Made by a program: the position numbers and the translations under genes. The notes beneath the pieces are model-generated. The model was not told the DNA's origin, did no database searches, and was given only the letters and a program-made list of their open reading frames with translations. Shown here piece by piece: positions 33,001 through 41,166 of a DNA stretch of 44,762 bases. Positions within the stretch are counted from its first letter, which is position 1. Each line of letters opens with the position of its first letter. This DNA is from a virus: positions 1-44,762 of IMG/VR virus record IMGVR_UViG_3300042516_005278. One strand, given 5' to 3'.

Positions 33001-34654
33001 CTAATTTTTTAGTTATTTCCTCATCTTTACTTGCTGTTAATAAATCAACTATTTCTATAGAACTTTCATCAGATCCAGCCTCACTTATCTTAAAGTTTAC
33101 CTCTACTTTTTTTGATGTTGCGGTAGAAGTAGGTGTATTTGATATTGTGTCTCCTTTTATATTACCAATAGTGATCTTGATATTCTCATCATCACCATCA
33201 GCATCACGAATACCAAGTCGATTTGGACTTTTTATAATTGGACCCCTTGCACCTACTCCAGATCCGACAATTTGTATCGGGCCATATTTTCTACCACCAG
33301 AAAACTTACCATTTTCTTTTATGGTTTCTTTTTCCGGAACAGTAACATCAAATATAGCATTACCTGCAAACACACCGGATCCAGTTTTTCCCTTTCTTTT
33401 AAATATAACTTTACCACCATCAGACGGAATAATAACCTCTCTTGCAGCAAGTCCAGCAAAATTAGGATTATCATCAACATCCATAACAAAATTTATTTCA
33501 CCAGATCCAGTTCCATCAACTTGCAGATAGAAATTTGATCCCTCTTTAATAAACTTTGCTTTTATATTGGAAGGTGTAGTTGTAGATGTAGATGTATCTG
33601 TAGCAGTAGGTTTTTCAATGGCGGGAGCATTTAAAAGATCGACTTTAAGAATATGATTTCCTTCAGAAATTGTTTTCTGCAAAGGAGATGGATTATCCTT
33701 AAATCCTTTTAGGTTACCAACCAAACTACCATCAACAAAAACCTGTGCAGTATCATCACATACCCCTCTAAAAATATATTCTCCACTAACAGGAAAATTC
33801 AACTCCCATTCCATAGAGAATATTTTTCCTGCTTCACTGCTTCCAATTAAATCAGACGGTTTAATCGGAGAAACTGCATAAGTATTCATAAACTCTCCCC
33901 ATTGGGAGAAAGTTACTGGTACAGTATCTTGTGTGGCATAAGATTTTTCAATAGTATAAACTCTATCTGGTTGTGTTTCTCTTGTTGTCCAAAAAGGATT
34001 TTTAAGTGCTCTCTGAAATATTTCTATTTCTCTTTGAATTGGATCAGCACCAACTCTTGTATATACTTGAGGTTCCCAAGGTCCCAATTCTTCTCCGTTA
34101 GGACCAAACCTTTTACCGTATCCAACATCAGTATCTTTACACAGTTGATACTCTTCAAAATCTTCCTCACCCTCAAAAACTTCTATTTCATCAGAAGTTT
34201 CCCCAAGAACAGCAGTTAAAACGGCACCGTTACCAATCTGACAATAATCCTTTGCTGCAACAATTGGTGGATATTGATATCCATATCCACCAGTAATAAG
34301 ATCGACAGCAAGCAAAGATCCATCTCTACCAATTATAGGATTTCCAGCAGCGCCAATTCCACCACCACCAAAAAATTGAATTATTGGTGGACCACACTCT
34401 CGATATTCTTGAATGCCTGCACACTCTCCTTCGGATGCAATTAAGTCATTTGGCGTAAGAAGATTGACCTCATTAATACTCAAATAACGAATATTATTAT
34501 CTCCATCCCTAAAAACAAAAGTTGTTCCAGGATTGTTCTTTGCATATTCATTTGCTTCACAAACAGATACACCATTAACAAAACCAAGAGTTGGATCAAT
34601 GTATCCAACCTTAATATCATCTTTAGTAGGTGCAGCAAACAAATTAAAAGACAT
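30056..34654 (-). CDS. Large virion structural protein with duplicated modules, 1532 aa
   Basis: Three PA14-like modules lie near residues 250-345, 870-960 and 1150-1240, each opening with a FMNxYAxSP motif (FMNTYAVSP, FMNRYAISP, YMNTYSVSP) and a GDNT- or DNxA-type strand (VFVDGSLVGNLKGF, RILIDGKEVYSLDGF). A roughly 140-residue block is nearly identical at residues 360-500 and 974-1114 (FIKEGSNFYLQVDGTGSGEI, ESIKENGKFSxG, SPNRLGIRDADGDDENIKIT). Proline-rich linkers (PGPPPGPSGPP) and GGYGYQYPPIV motifs follow near the C-terminus. The carbohydrate-binding look of PA14 suits a baseplate or fibre protein touching the cell surface. Late promoter GATAAATA lies 30 bases upstream; gp5 is the preceding gene. 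Confidence 0.8.
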   Translation of the reverse strand: MSFNLFAAPTKDDIKVGYIDPTLGFVNGVSVCEANEYAKNNPGTTFVFRDGDNNIRYLSINEVNLLTPNDLIASEGECAGIQEYRECGPPIIQFFGGGGIGAAGNPIIGRDGSLLAVDLITGGYGYQYPPIVAAKDYCQIGNGAVLTAVLGETSDEIEVFEGEEDFEEYQLCKDTDVGYGKRFGPNGEELGPWEPQVYTRVGADPIQREIEIFQRALKNPFWTTRETQPDRVYTIEKSYATQDTVPVTFSQWGEFMNTYAVSPIKPSDLIGSSEAGKIFSMEWELNFPVSGEYIFRGVCDDTAQVFVDGSLVGNLKGFKDNPSPLQKTISEGNHILKVDLLNAPAIEKPTATDTSTSTTTPSNIKAKFIKEGSNFYLQVDGTGSGEINFVMDVDDNPNFAGLAAREVIIPSDGGKVIFKRKGKTGSGVFAGNAIFDVTVPEKETIKENGKFSGGRKYGPIQIVGSGVGARGPIIKSPNRLGIRDADGDDENIKITIGNIKGDTISNTPTSTATSKKVEVNFKISEAGSDESSIEIVDLLTASKDEEITKKLEVGKVYQVIASPSNRKLRADGKVLRLEDSTDNDFNDLVIRVTKGKFYNVNGNRCKFVLESPIEVGEVISSKSWNDDPMGVSMIIESPLPPVPQEKLPVQIGRCPPNPIWTTRFPGSSQKWYPVRFSGSKTIVQETISTSTPEPVSETQEVRFAVFGEGRQSKYLSFTFTAVDGQHTFKLDGAEKSGETRVDKINIRKNVNYVISVKQSTNKKVEQGLIKEGTKRKEGGIGESNRIFADAIGSTNDNDDIQVKANIGKFISSNRGKTGDRTTFDLTYVLDAKDSPGGTKNTTETSTKVFENSGWSRFMNRYAISPTLPLDTPGSDKSGTTFSNSWQVDLPYPGFYGVKGTGDNTGRILIDGKEVYSLDGFNVDNPKLSKVYLKKGRHTIVTEIFNNPVENQNVIDTKIFSTQDWRSPAVSPSSPPFNIKAKFIKEGSNFYLQVDGTGSGEINFVMDVDDRSFVAGLAAKEVIIPSDGGKVIFKRKGKTGSGAFANSAIFDITVPQKETIKENGKFSAGKKYGPIQIIGAGVGARGPIIKSPNRLGIRDADGDDENIKITIGNIKQTVSSTPSTNISQSPAKNGVTYTGPNLFGHVDKRWSKYMNTYSVSPQVSENIGKFTLTWSNVDFPYDGTYKFNLQSDNNALLKVGGREILRTSDFTGEKIQYTFNATQGKYDVVLELENVKTEKGGKDESVFASNPMGVALSISKDVSFDETNKTPWTTNPMGVSAILIPPPCAKKIGGRGVIDRVEVIDTGNGYLPPGEQGPGYPVTLVLDEIKVIDTGINYRCGEDEIKIFPDNGAKFSYTCDSFGRIKDVKVDIPGDPITVNPIITIGPPPGPPPGPSGPPSNFAIPAVPGAPSAPFQEPTGVNASFRPVFRVVRDPILPPEQRDKIIQVTDLVGLKQTGYIDGRAYYGAIYYDEGVPYAGYYKTVGPQTRVYTTLQESISARVTTPASAIQRSGTDITSNDPRLNIPGTIQDTE
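31313..31733 (-). repeat. Direct repeat copy 1 (about 420 bp, internal duplication)
   Basis: Near-identical to 33155-33575 at a constant offset of 1842 bases with no insertions or deletions seen. It encodes residues 974-1114 of the 1532-residue protein. Confidence 0.85.
33155..33575 (-). repeat. Direct repeat copy 2 (about 420 bp, internal duplication)
   Basis: Partner of 31313-31733 in the same gene, encoding residues 360-500. Differences are scattered substitutions, so the duplication is recent or kept alike by gene conversion. Confidence 0.85.
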
Positions 34655-34683
34655 ATCTCCCTATTTCATTATTTCATTATTGA

Positions 34684-34691
34684 TATTTATC
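34684..34691 (-). promoter_or_regulatory. Late-promoter motif GATAAATA
   Basis: Minus-strand GATAAATA fits NATAAATA, 29 bases before the 1532-residue gene, in the gap after gp5. Confidence 0.55.
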
Positions 34692-34701
34692 CTATTTGGC
34701 A

Positions 34702-36498
34702 TCAAAATTGTATTCCACCAATTGAACTACCAGGTGTTCCCAGTCGCGGTTGACCTGTTCTAGGATTGATATTAAGATCAGGTTCATTTTGACTTGGTTG
34801 AGCAAATGGTGTTTCAGTAACTTGAGGTGCTACTGGAGTTCCTTGAGATGCTCTATCAACTTCTGCTGGTCTTGGTTGCTGTGGTTCTTCAGCAGCACCA
34901 GAACCATTTTGGAGGGTGTAGTAATCAGATGCTGCACAATTTGGTTTTAAGTCACATCCAAAAATATTAATCTTGATATTTTCAAAGTTTAATGCAGCGG
35001 TTAAACTTCCACTAATTCCACCAATCAAATCTTTTATACTCCCAATAATATCACTTACATTTCCCAATTCTTTTTGAATGTCACTTAAAAATTTATTTAC
35101 ATTATCAAGAATACTATCAATTCCAGTTGTCATTTCGCTCATATTTAATGCAATTACATCTCCCGTTAACTGCTCGACAGAACAAATTGGGGTAACTGGA
35201 GTTTGTAAAATCATAGTTCCATCCGGTCTTCTTTTCTCTGGAGGTAATTGTCTTTTGAGTGCTTTGTCTAAGAGACCTTGAATTAAAGCGCAAAGATTAT
35301 TCGTGATTTTATTATACAAACAAGTAATTAATTCAGTAATAGTTTCTTTAATATCAAAATATCTATTTCTCAGATTTGGTGGTAAGAGTTCCACTGTAGG
35401 AGAGAGACCTTTGTTTACTTGCTTTAAAACATACTCCATAATCTTGTTGAATATCACTTTCATATATTTCGCAATAATACAAGCAAAATTAGCAATAAGA
35501 GATTGAATTTCTCCAATCTTATTTGAAACCGCATCCACATAACTTTGAGCAGCATTTAGAACTTTATCAATATCCTTAGTCAAATTTTCAAGTTCAATCT
35601 GAATTGCTTTGAGTGCAGATTTAACACTCTCACAAGGAGAGAGTAAAACAGTCTTCCTTTGGTAATAATCGTTTCTTACAACATCTGCCTTTGATTGTTC
35701 ATGTACAGCATCTACATTTTCTTTTGTTGCTCCAGGTTGTGATGGAGATGTTGGAGAGTTTGCTGCCTCACATCGTGCTTTGATGCCGGCAGAAACTGCC
35801 TTTTTGACAAATTCATCAAAGGCAGCACCCGTTAAATTTCGTGCGGTTGCTTCAGCAGATGCACTCCTAAGATCCCTAAGTTGAAAAGAATTTGCTTTTC
35901 CATAAGGAAGTCCATACTTGTCTAATTGAGTTCCTGGAGGTATCGGCGCACATTCTTCAGATTGTTCTTTAGATTTTGGCTTATTAATTACAAGTCCTTC
36001 ATCAGGAACTTTAATATTTGGATCTTTATTTCCATCTGCGGGAGTTGCGTGGCCACTTACAGCGAGACTTCCTGGTTGAGTATTTGTTACTCTACTATCT
36101 CCCGTTTTTGTTGCAAGAGGAGTTTGTGCATTATTGCCAAGAACACCCATAATAACGGGCACTTGTTGCTCTTGACCATCAAGAAAAAATCCAAAAACAA
36201 TCATGCCTTGACGAAGGTTAGCAGTTGCTCCTGCATTTGCTTGTCCGCCGCCTCCAGTCACAGGATACATTATCTGTGCCCAAGGAAGTTGCTCCGATGG
36301 AATTTCAGTCTCTCCTTGATCGTGAAGACCTATAATTCTAACTTTATATCTTCTACCCCATCCAGGAATTTGATCTTTACTCTCAAATTTTCCCGGCAAT
36401 ATATTATCTCGCCAAGTTGAATCACTAGCGATTTGTCCTATCCACCAATTAAAATGTGCTCCAAGAAAACCTGGATTAAATAGAGATCCACCTTCCAT
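34702..36498 (-). CDS. gp5: Baseplate hub gp5, OB-fold N-terminus, lysozyme domain absent, 598 aa
   Basis: Residues 15-125 match the OB-fold of T4 gp5: FNWWIGQIASDSTWRDNI, GWGRRYKVRIIGLHDQGETE, PSEQLPWAQIMYPVTGGGGQ, RQGMIVFGFFLDGQEQQVPV, IMGVLGNN. This domain anchors the central spike to the hub. After it the lysozyme domain of T4 gp5 is missing; instead there is a long helical stretch (VKSALKAIQIELENLTKDID, VLNAAQSYVDAVSNKIGEIQ) and a proline-rich C-terminus. The hydrolase of the hub may be supplied by the 1023-residue protein. The gene follows cp12 by six bases, in the hub operon. Confidence 0.85.
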   Translation of the reverse strand: MEGGSLFNPGFLGAHFNWWIGQIASDSTWRDNILPGKFESKDQIPGWGRRYKVRIIGLHDQGETEIPSEQLPWAQIMYPVTGGGGQANAGATANLRQGMIVFGFFLDGQEQQVPVIMGVLGNNAQTPLATKTGDSRVTNTQPGSLAVSGHATPADGNKDPNIKVPDEGLVINKPKSKEQSEECAPIPPGTQLDKYGLPYGKANSFQLRDLRSASAEATARNLTGAAFDEFVKKAVSAGIKARCEAANSPTSPSQPGATKENVDAVHEQSKADVVRNDYYQRKTVLLSPCESVKSALKAIQIELENLTKDIDKVLNAAQSYVDAVSNKIGEIQSLIANFACIIAKYMKVIFNKIMEYVLKQVNKGLSPTVELLPPNLRNRYFDIKETITELITCLYNKITNNLCALIQGLLDKALKRQLPPEKRRPDGTMILQTPVTPICSVEQLTGDVIALNMSEMTTGIDSILDNVNKFLSDIQKELGNVSDIIGSIKDLIGGISGSLTAALNFENIKINIFGCDLKPNCAASDYYTLQNGSGAAEEPQQPRPAEVDRASQGTPVAPQVTETPFAQPSQNEPDLNINPRTGQPRLGTPGSSIGGIQF

Positions 36499-36504
36499 TA
36501 CTTA

Positions 36505-36723
36505 TCAATCATCATAAACTCTACATTCAAGTGCATCTGGATGTCCATCACAATAAAGTTCTAGTGGTGTTGGATCATGATCATCATCTGGGTGATTTAC
36601 TTGGTATTGTTCTAAATTTCCTAGCTCATCTGCTAAATGACGACGACGCTGACCGCTGGTGTTGGGGTTATCCAATTCATCACGATCATCATTAATATGT
36701 TGTTGAAGAGTTCTGTCCGTCAT
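36505..36723 (-). CDS. cp12: CP12 Calvin-cycle inhibitor (viral auxiliary metabolic gene), 72 aa
   Basis: The C-terminus PLELYCDGHPDALECRVYDD matches the cyanobacterial CP12 signature: a cysteine pair with eight residues between and an acidic CRxYDD end, which binds GAPDH. The middle (RRRHLADELGNLEQY) resembles the helix that contacts PRK. CP12 holds GAPDH and PRK in an inactive complex, shutting the Calvin cycle; phage copies are thought to divert NADPH to nucleotide synthesis. The first cysteine pair of many host CP12 proteins is absent here. Its ATG overlaps the stop of the hub gene by four bases (ATGA), so it is co-translated inside a structural operon. Confidence 0.87.
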   Translation of the reverse strand: MTDRTLQQHINDDRDELDNPNTSGQRRRHLADELGNLEQYQVNHPDDDHDPTPLELYCDGHPDALECRVYDD

Positions 36724-38066
36724 AATGGTATCTTGCCGGAGGTGTGATTTCCAATTCTACCAAAAGAATCTCTAACTAAATTCAATTTGGTGTAAGTTTC
36801 CTTTGGAGAAATATAGTGGCATAAATCTGCTATAATATATAGACCACCATATTCCTTATTAATTTCCTCATCCGCAACAGAGAGTTGTTTGGCATCACAG
36901 TAAACAACATCTCCAGCGTGTAAAGAAAAATCTCCAGGTATAGTAATTGTACTTTTCATAGAAAACAATTGATTATATCTCATGATAGATTGATTCAAGA
37001 TATTCTTGTACTCAAAATTTTCTTCCTTGGATTTTGTTATTTGCTGTTCTGTATTACCCGAAGGAAGAGTTCCTTTATCAAGAAGATAATAAGTAGTTCT
37101 TGAGAAATCTTTATTGGCACCAGTTCTATTAAATTCTGGATTTAATACCGGAAGATCTTTTCCCGATTTTTTAATACCACCTTTCTTTTCTATTTCTTTT
37201 GCGTTTGGAACAACCACTTCATAATAGAAAGTGAACGGGTCAAATAATACTGTTCGTGTTGAATATGCTCCCATCTTAAGTTTTTCTTGAACATCAACCC
37301 GATTGTCCTTTGAATATTCAAGAGCTTTGACATCATAACCAGATGGTATGTTATCACCTCTAGAATCTGGAGTCTGGTTAAAAACTATAGATTTTTTCTT
37401 CTCCTGACTTGATAAAGAATCAATTGACTTAAACTTAAATCCTTCAGAAGTCTCAAAGAAAAAATAACCAGCAGTATTACCTTTTGCTTTTTCAAAATTA
37501 GGAACTGATTTTTTTGATAACCAATTCATTGCATAATATGGTTTTCTATTATTACCTACAAAATTATAGTTATTTGAGGTTTCTTCAATATCTATTTTTT
37601 TCTTTGTCGCAAGATAATTCGATGCCGTTAGAATTTTTTTAATATGATCAGATATTTTTCCATCAAATCTTTCATTAAGTCTAATCTTTTCATTTAAAAT
37701 AAACTCTTTGGACACGAGTTCCAATTGAACCATCGACTTAGTTGTATCATCACTCAAAGGAGTAACTTTATTTACATACATTGTCAAATTCAATTCGGTT
37801 TCATTATTATCTTTAAATTTTACTGCGACTTTCTCTTGCCCAACTATTGGTAATCCCTCAAGAGCAGTTTTATTATCAATGGCGTTTCCCGAATCGGCAA
37901 ATGTGTAAGTTATTCTTACTGTGTCTTGAAGAATACTTTCATAATACATTAAACGAACAGCACCATTTACAACACTCACAGTTTTTCCTTGACTTTTATT
38001 TGATACTATATCAAATTTTTCTATGTAAGATGGTTGTGCGCTTTTGGTTGTTATTAAATTTGCCAT
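36720..38066 (-). CDS. Probable baseplate hub protein (gp27-like), 448 aa
   Basis: A 448-residue protein with MANLITTKSAQPSYIEKFDI, a long beta-rich N-half (VRLMYYESILQDTVRITYTF), lysine-rich segments in the middle, and a C-terminus with TITIPGDFSLHAGDVVYCDA, then GLYIIADLCHYISPKETYTK and LVRDSFG. The GDFSLHAGDVV and YxI pattern is seen in phage hub proteins that act like T4 gp27 or the tube-initiator family. The position directly before gp5 (through cp12) agrees, since gp27 holds gp5 in the spike. The name is inferred; sequence identity to T4 is too low to be certain. Confidence 0.6.
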   Translation of the reverse strand: MANLITTKSAQPSYIEKFDIVSNKSQGKTVSVVNGAVRLMYYESILQDTVRITYTFADSGNAIDNKTALEGLPIVGQEKVAVKFKDNNETELNLTMYVNKVTPLSDDTTKSMVQLELVSKEFILNEKIRLNERFDGKISDHIKKILTASNYLATKKKIDIEETSNNYNFVGNNRKPYYAMNWLSKKSVPNFEKAKGNTAGYFFFETSEGFKFKSIDSLSSQEKKKSIVFNQTPDSRGDNIPSGYDVKALEYSKDNRVDVQEKLKMGAYSTRTVLFDPFTFYYEVVVPNAKEIEKKGGIKKSGKDLPVLNPEFNRTGANKDFSRTTYYLLDKGTLPSGNTEQQITKSKEENFEYKNILNQSIMRYNQLFSMKSTITIPGDFSLHAGDVVYCDAKQLSVADEEINKEYGGLYIIADLCHYISPKETYTKLNLVRDSFGRIGNHTSGKIPL

Positions 38067-38089
38067 TTCTTATTACCTCTTATTTCTAT

Positions 38090-41000
38090 TTACCCACCTT
38101 GATATAATGTCGAGAATGGATCAGATTCCTCCCTACTGCTACCAATATATGTAACTCCACCGTAAGTTTCATTAGTTTCATAACTACTTCCATTAATTTG
38201 GGATGGCATTGTAACAACAATTGTTTCTTGTGCCTCTGTTTCATAAGAAGCATATCCAGAAATTAATTTAAGTTTTTCAATAATTGATGGTGCTTTTGCA
38301 ACCAATTGTGACTTATTTTCAATATCAATTATTTCTTTAGTTAGATCATAACCAAAAAGATTTACAGAATCTTTATCAATGACTTTAAACATTTCACCTT
38401 TATGGAGACTTAAGATAAATCCATCTCTGGGTGATATTCCAAAAGATTTTCCACCAAAATAATAAGAATCCGGTGCCTTATTTGATAAAACTGTTCCTTC
38501 CTGTTTTGCTAGTTTACCATCAAGAGTATATCTACCATGACCAACAAAAGCATTTACACCAACGATATCTGCTTTCATTCCATATCCACCAGGTTCAAAT
38601 CTATGATTTTTTATTTGTAATGGAAATGGAACTTTATTTCCTTGACCATAAGCACCACCGACTTGGATATCAATTTCTGTTTTTCTATGAGCAGATTGTC
38701 CTCTAGCAATAATTTTTCTAATCTGTTCATCTGTGGCATTTGAAGGAACAAATTCTTCAGATCTTCCAATAAAAACAGATTTTTTACCAAGAAAATGTTT
38801 AATTACATTGAAAGCGGCAGCAGCAGGTCCAGAAGGATCTCCTGGTTTTGTTGTTCCAACATGAAAATGTACTCCATCAGATGCTCCAGAATTACCTTGA
38901 ATAAAGTTACTTGCGCCAAATTTTACATTTCCAACAATTCCCGCATTAACTTGTGCTGCACTCAATTTACCTGCTTTAAACATACCAATAGTTGCGCCAC
39001 GAGGTTCAAATCCAAATGCGTGTCCAAGTCTTCTAACTTCGGTTTCATCTGCAAGATGATTTTCTGCATTTTCAAATGCGTATGATCTAAAGCTATCTCT
39101 AGGTCCCACAAATTGCCTAGCAGATTGTTGTTTTGATTTATCTAAAATCGCAGCTGCAACTGTTTCTAATTGTGCTTGAGTTTTACCTTGAGATTTTGCA
39201 AATTTTATTGCATCTTCTTTTGTTTTGATTGCTGCCCACGCTGATGGAGATGCATAATCACTAACTGGTTGAAATTGTCCTGGATCAAGAATAGATTTTC
39301 TAATACTGTTATTAACTTTCCAAGGATCTCCTGGCATCGCAACTCTATTATAAATTGCCTGAGCAACATCAGCAGCACCTTGGGGATCTGAATTTTCAAA
39401 CATTGCTGCAGTAGCAAGTAACCAAAAATCTGGACTATCACTAGAGACTTGAACTCCACCTCCAGCTCCCATATCTCCTGGACTAGGTGCGGTTTCTTCC
39501 CCACCAACTTTTTTAAGTTTTAAATTTTCTTGAATTTCTCTTAAAGTTTTTTGTGCATTAGTTTCTGTTGCTTCTTTGAAAGACTTTGCAACCCAATCAC
39601 TAATATCACCACCTTGGGAAATTGCATCAAGTGCTTTAGGATCAACTAATCCACCTTCAACAAATGCAGCAGCAAGACCACCTTTTAATTTTCCATCATC
39701 TATTCCTTTCGCAACCAACATATTAATACCAAGTCCAACATTCGTATAATCCTGTTGGGTTGGTTTTTGTCCCAAAAGAATCTTGGAAGTAATTGCAAGT
39801 ATTGGTCCAAAGTAATCACTCTCCCCAAGATTTTGTCCAGCCTTTTGAATTACTTTGAAAGGATTCATAACATCACTTGCCTTTTGTGCCATCTTGAATG
39901 GATTTGGAAATAATCCAAATAACTTTTGCTCACCACCAACATCAGCACCAGGAGAAGTTGCCTTCACATCACCTGGTTTTTTTGGTGTAATTTTTACTCT
40001 TCTTTTATATTTGCCCTTTGTCGAACGAGAAACTGTTCTTTTTACTTTACCGGCAGACTTTCCTCCTCTTGTTATTCCACCTTCAGCTAGACCAGTAACG
40101 ATTGAAGGTCCCGACATATATGGACTTCTTTTTTTAATTTGGTTATCAGTTACTCCAGGTTTTCCACTAAATGCTCTCCCAACACTCTTATCAAACTCTT
40201 TCCCACCCATAAATTCACGAGCAACATCAAGTGCTAAAAATACCCAACCAGCAATAGGAATTGCAGAACCAAAGGAGAGTAATCCACCAACATAATCACC
40301 CTCACGGATTCTCATTATACCTTCAACAATTGCAAGACCAGCACCTAAAAATGGAATTGCCTTAAGTGCTTTCGAACCTACTTTCGCAGTTAATTTTGCC
40401 GCACCCTTTCCACCAACACGAGCAGCAGCTCTTGTTGCCACCCTACCAGCACCCCGTCTACCAACAGTTCCTGCTACCTTTTCTGCACCTCTCTTAGTAC
40501 CTCTATCTCTTAAACGACTCATTCCAAAATCAGCACCTGCCATCCCAACAATGATGGCAAGATTCATAAATTTTTCAAATTCATTTGTGAGTTTATCAAA
40601 GTTCTTTAATGCATCATCACCAAATGTTTTACCTATTAAGTTGCGACTAAAATCAACTGCTTTATATCCCCAATCAATAAACGTTACCAATCCATTTAAA
40701 AGTTTTCCACCAAGTCCAAGAACCAAATCAGTTGCTTTCCCCAAAAACTTTACGATAGGAATTATTTTTGGCAAATGTTCAACCAATCTAACTGCAAAAT
40801 ATCCAAGAATAACATTACCAATAAAATTTTTTATCCAATCCAAAAATCCCATTCTAGGAAGACTTGGCATTTTTATTTTACCAGTTTCTGCCTTTGGTTT
40901 TGTTTCTAACTTTTCTTCTATCTTTTCTCTTCTCTTGGAACTATCTTGCTTTTTAGACTCATTCAGTTTTTTCTTTTCTGCGGCAAGAGTTCCTTTTAAG

Positions 41001-41161
41001 ATACTATCAATCTCAATTACTTTTACTTTAATAATTCCAATATTCTTTACCGCATTTTCACTCAAAATTACAGAAGAGGAAGCTTTAATAACAGTCTTAT
41101 TAACCTTCGCTAATGCTCCTCCCTTTGAGGAAGGTAAAAATTTTTGAGTGTTGATTGCCAT
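38090..41161 (-). CDS. Tape-measure-like protein with cell-wall hydrolase domain, 1023 aa
   Basis: Residues 1-100 are a charged helical start. Residues 105-160 and 260-320 contain hydrophobic stretches (FIGNVILGYFAVRLVEHLPK, IPFLGAGLAIVEGIMRI) typical of tape-measure proteins. Residues about 575-715 resemble the SleB/CwlJ cell-wall hydrolase family: LLATAAMFENSDPQGAADVA with glutamate 589 as likely catalytic acid, VAQAIYNRV, and DPGQFQPV. After it, SDGVHFHVGTTKPGDPSG (near 761-778) recalls a metallopeptidase-like end. Because gp5 lacks lysozyme, this protein may deliver peptidoglycan cutting. It follows the other tape-measure-like gene by five bases. Confidence 0.7.
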   Translation of the reverse strand: MAINTQKFLPSSKGGALAKVNKTVIKASSSVILSENAVKNIGIIKVKVIEIDSILKGTLAAEKKKLNESKKQDSSKRREKIEEKLETKPKAETGKIKMPSLPRMGFLDWIKNFIGNVILGYFAVRLVEHLPKIIPIVKFLGKATDLVLGLGGKLLNGLVTFIDWGYKAVDFSRNLIGKTFGDDALKNFDKLTNEFEKFMNLAIIVGMAGADFGMSRLRDRGTKRGAEKVAGTVGRRGAGRVATRAAARVGGKGAAKLTAKVGSKALKAIPFLGAGLAIVEGIMRIREGDYVGGLLSFGSAIPIAGWVFLALDVAREFMGGKEFDKSVGRAFSGKPGVTDNQIKKRSPYMSGPSIVTGLAEGGITRGGKSAGKVKRTVSRSTKGKYKRRVKITPKKPGDVKATSPGADVGGEQKLFGLFPNPFKMAQKASDVMNPFKVIQKAGQNLGESDYFGPILAITSKILLGQKPTQQDYTNVGLGINMLVAKGIDDGKLKGGLAAAFVEGGLVDPKALDAISQGGDISDWVAKSFKEATETNAQKTLREIQENLKLKKVGGEETAPSPGDMGAGGGVQVSSDSPDFWLLATAAMFENSDPQGAADVAQAIYNRVAMPGDPWKVNNSIRKSILDPGQFQPVSDYASPSAWAAIKTKEDAIKFAKSQGKTQAQLETVAAAILDKSKQQSARQFVGPRDSFRSYAFENAENHLADETEVRRLGHAFGFEPRGATIGMFKAGKLSAAQVNAGIVGNVKFGASNFIQGNSGASDGVHFHVGTTKPGDPSGPAAAAFNVIKHFLGKKSVFIGRSEEFVPSNATDEQIRKIIARGQSAHRKTEIDIQVGGAYGQGNKVPFPLQIKNHRFEPGGYGMKADIVGVNAFVGHGRYTLDGKLAKQEGTVLSNKAPDSYYFGGKSFGISPRDGFILSLHKGEMFKVIDKDSVNLFGYDLTKEIIDIENKSQLVAKAPSIIEKLKLISGYASYETEAQETIVVTMPSQINGSSYETNETYGGVTYIGSSREESDPFSTLYQGG

Positions 41162-41166
41162 TTATC

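Noticed and set aside
30294-33530. Plus-strand frames opposite the 1532-residue gene (30294-30590, 33147-33530 and others)
   Set aside because: Low-complexity shadows of the minus-strand gene; the two similar ones simply mirror the internal duplication.
34702-36498. Lysozyme domain in gp5
   Set aside because: I looked for a T4-lysozyme-like segment after the OB-fold and saw only helical, non-lysozyme sequence.
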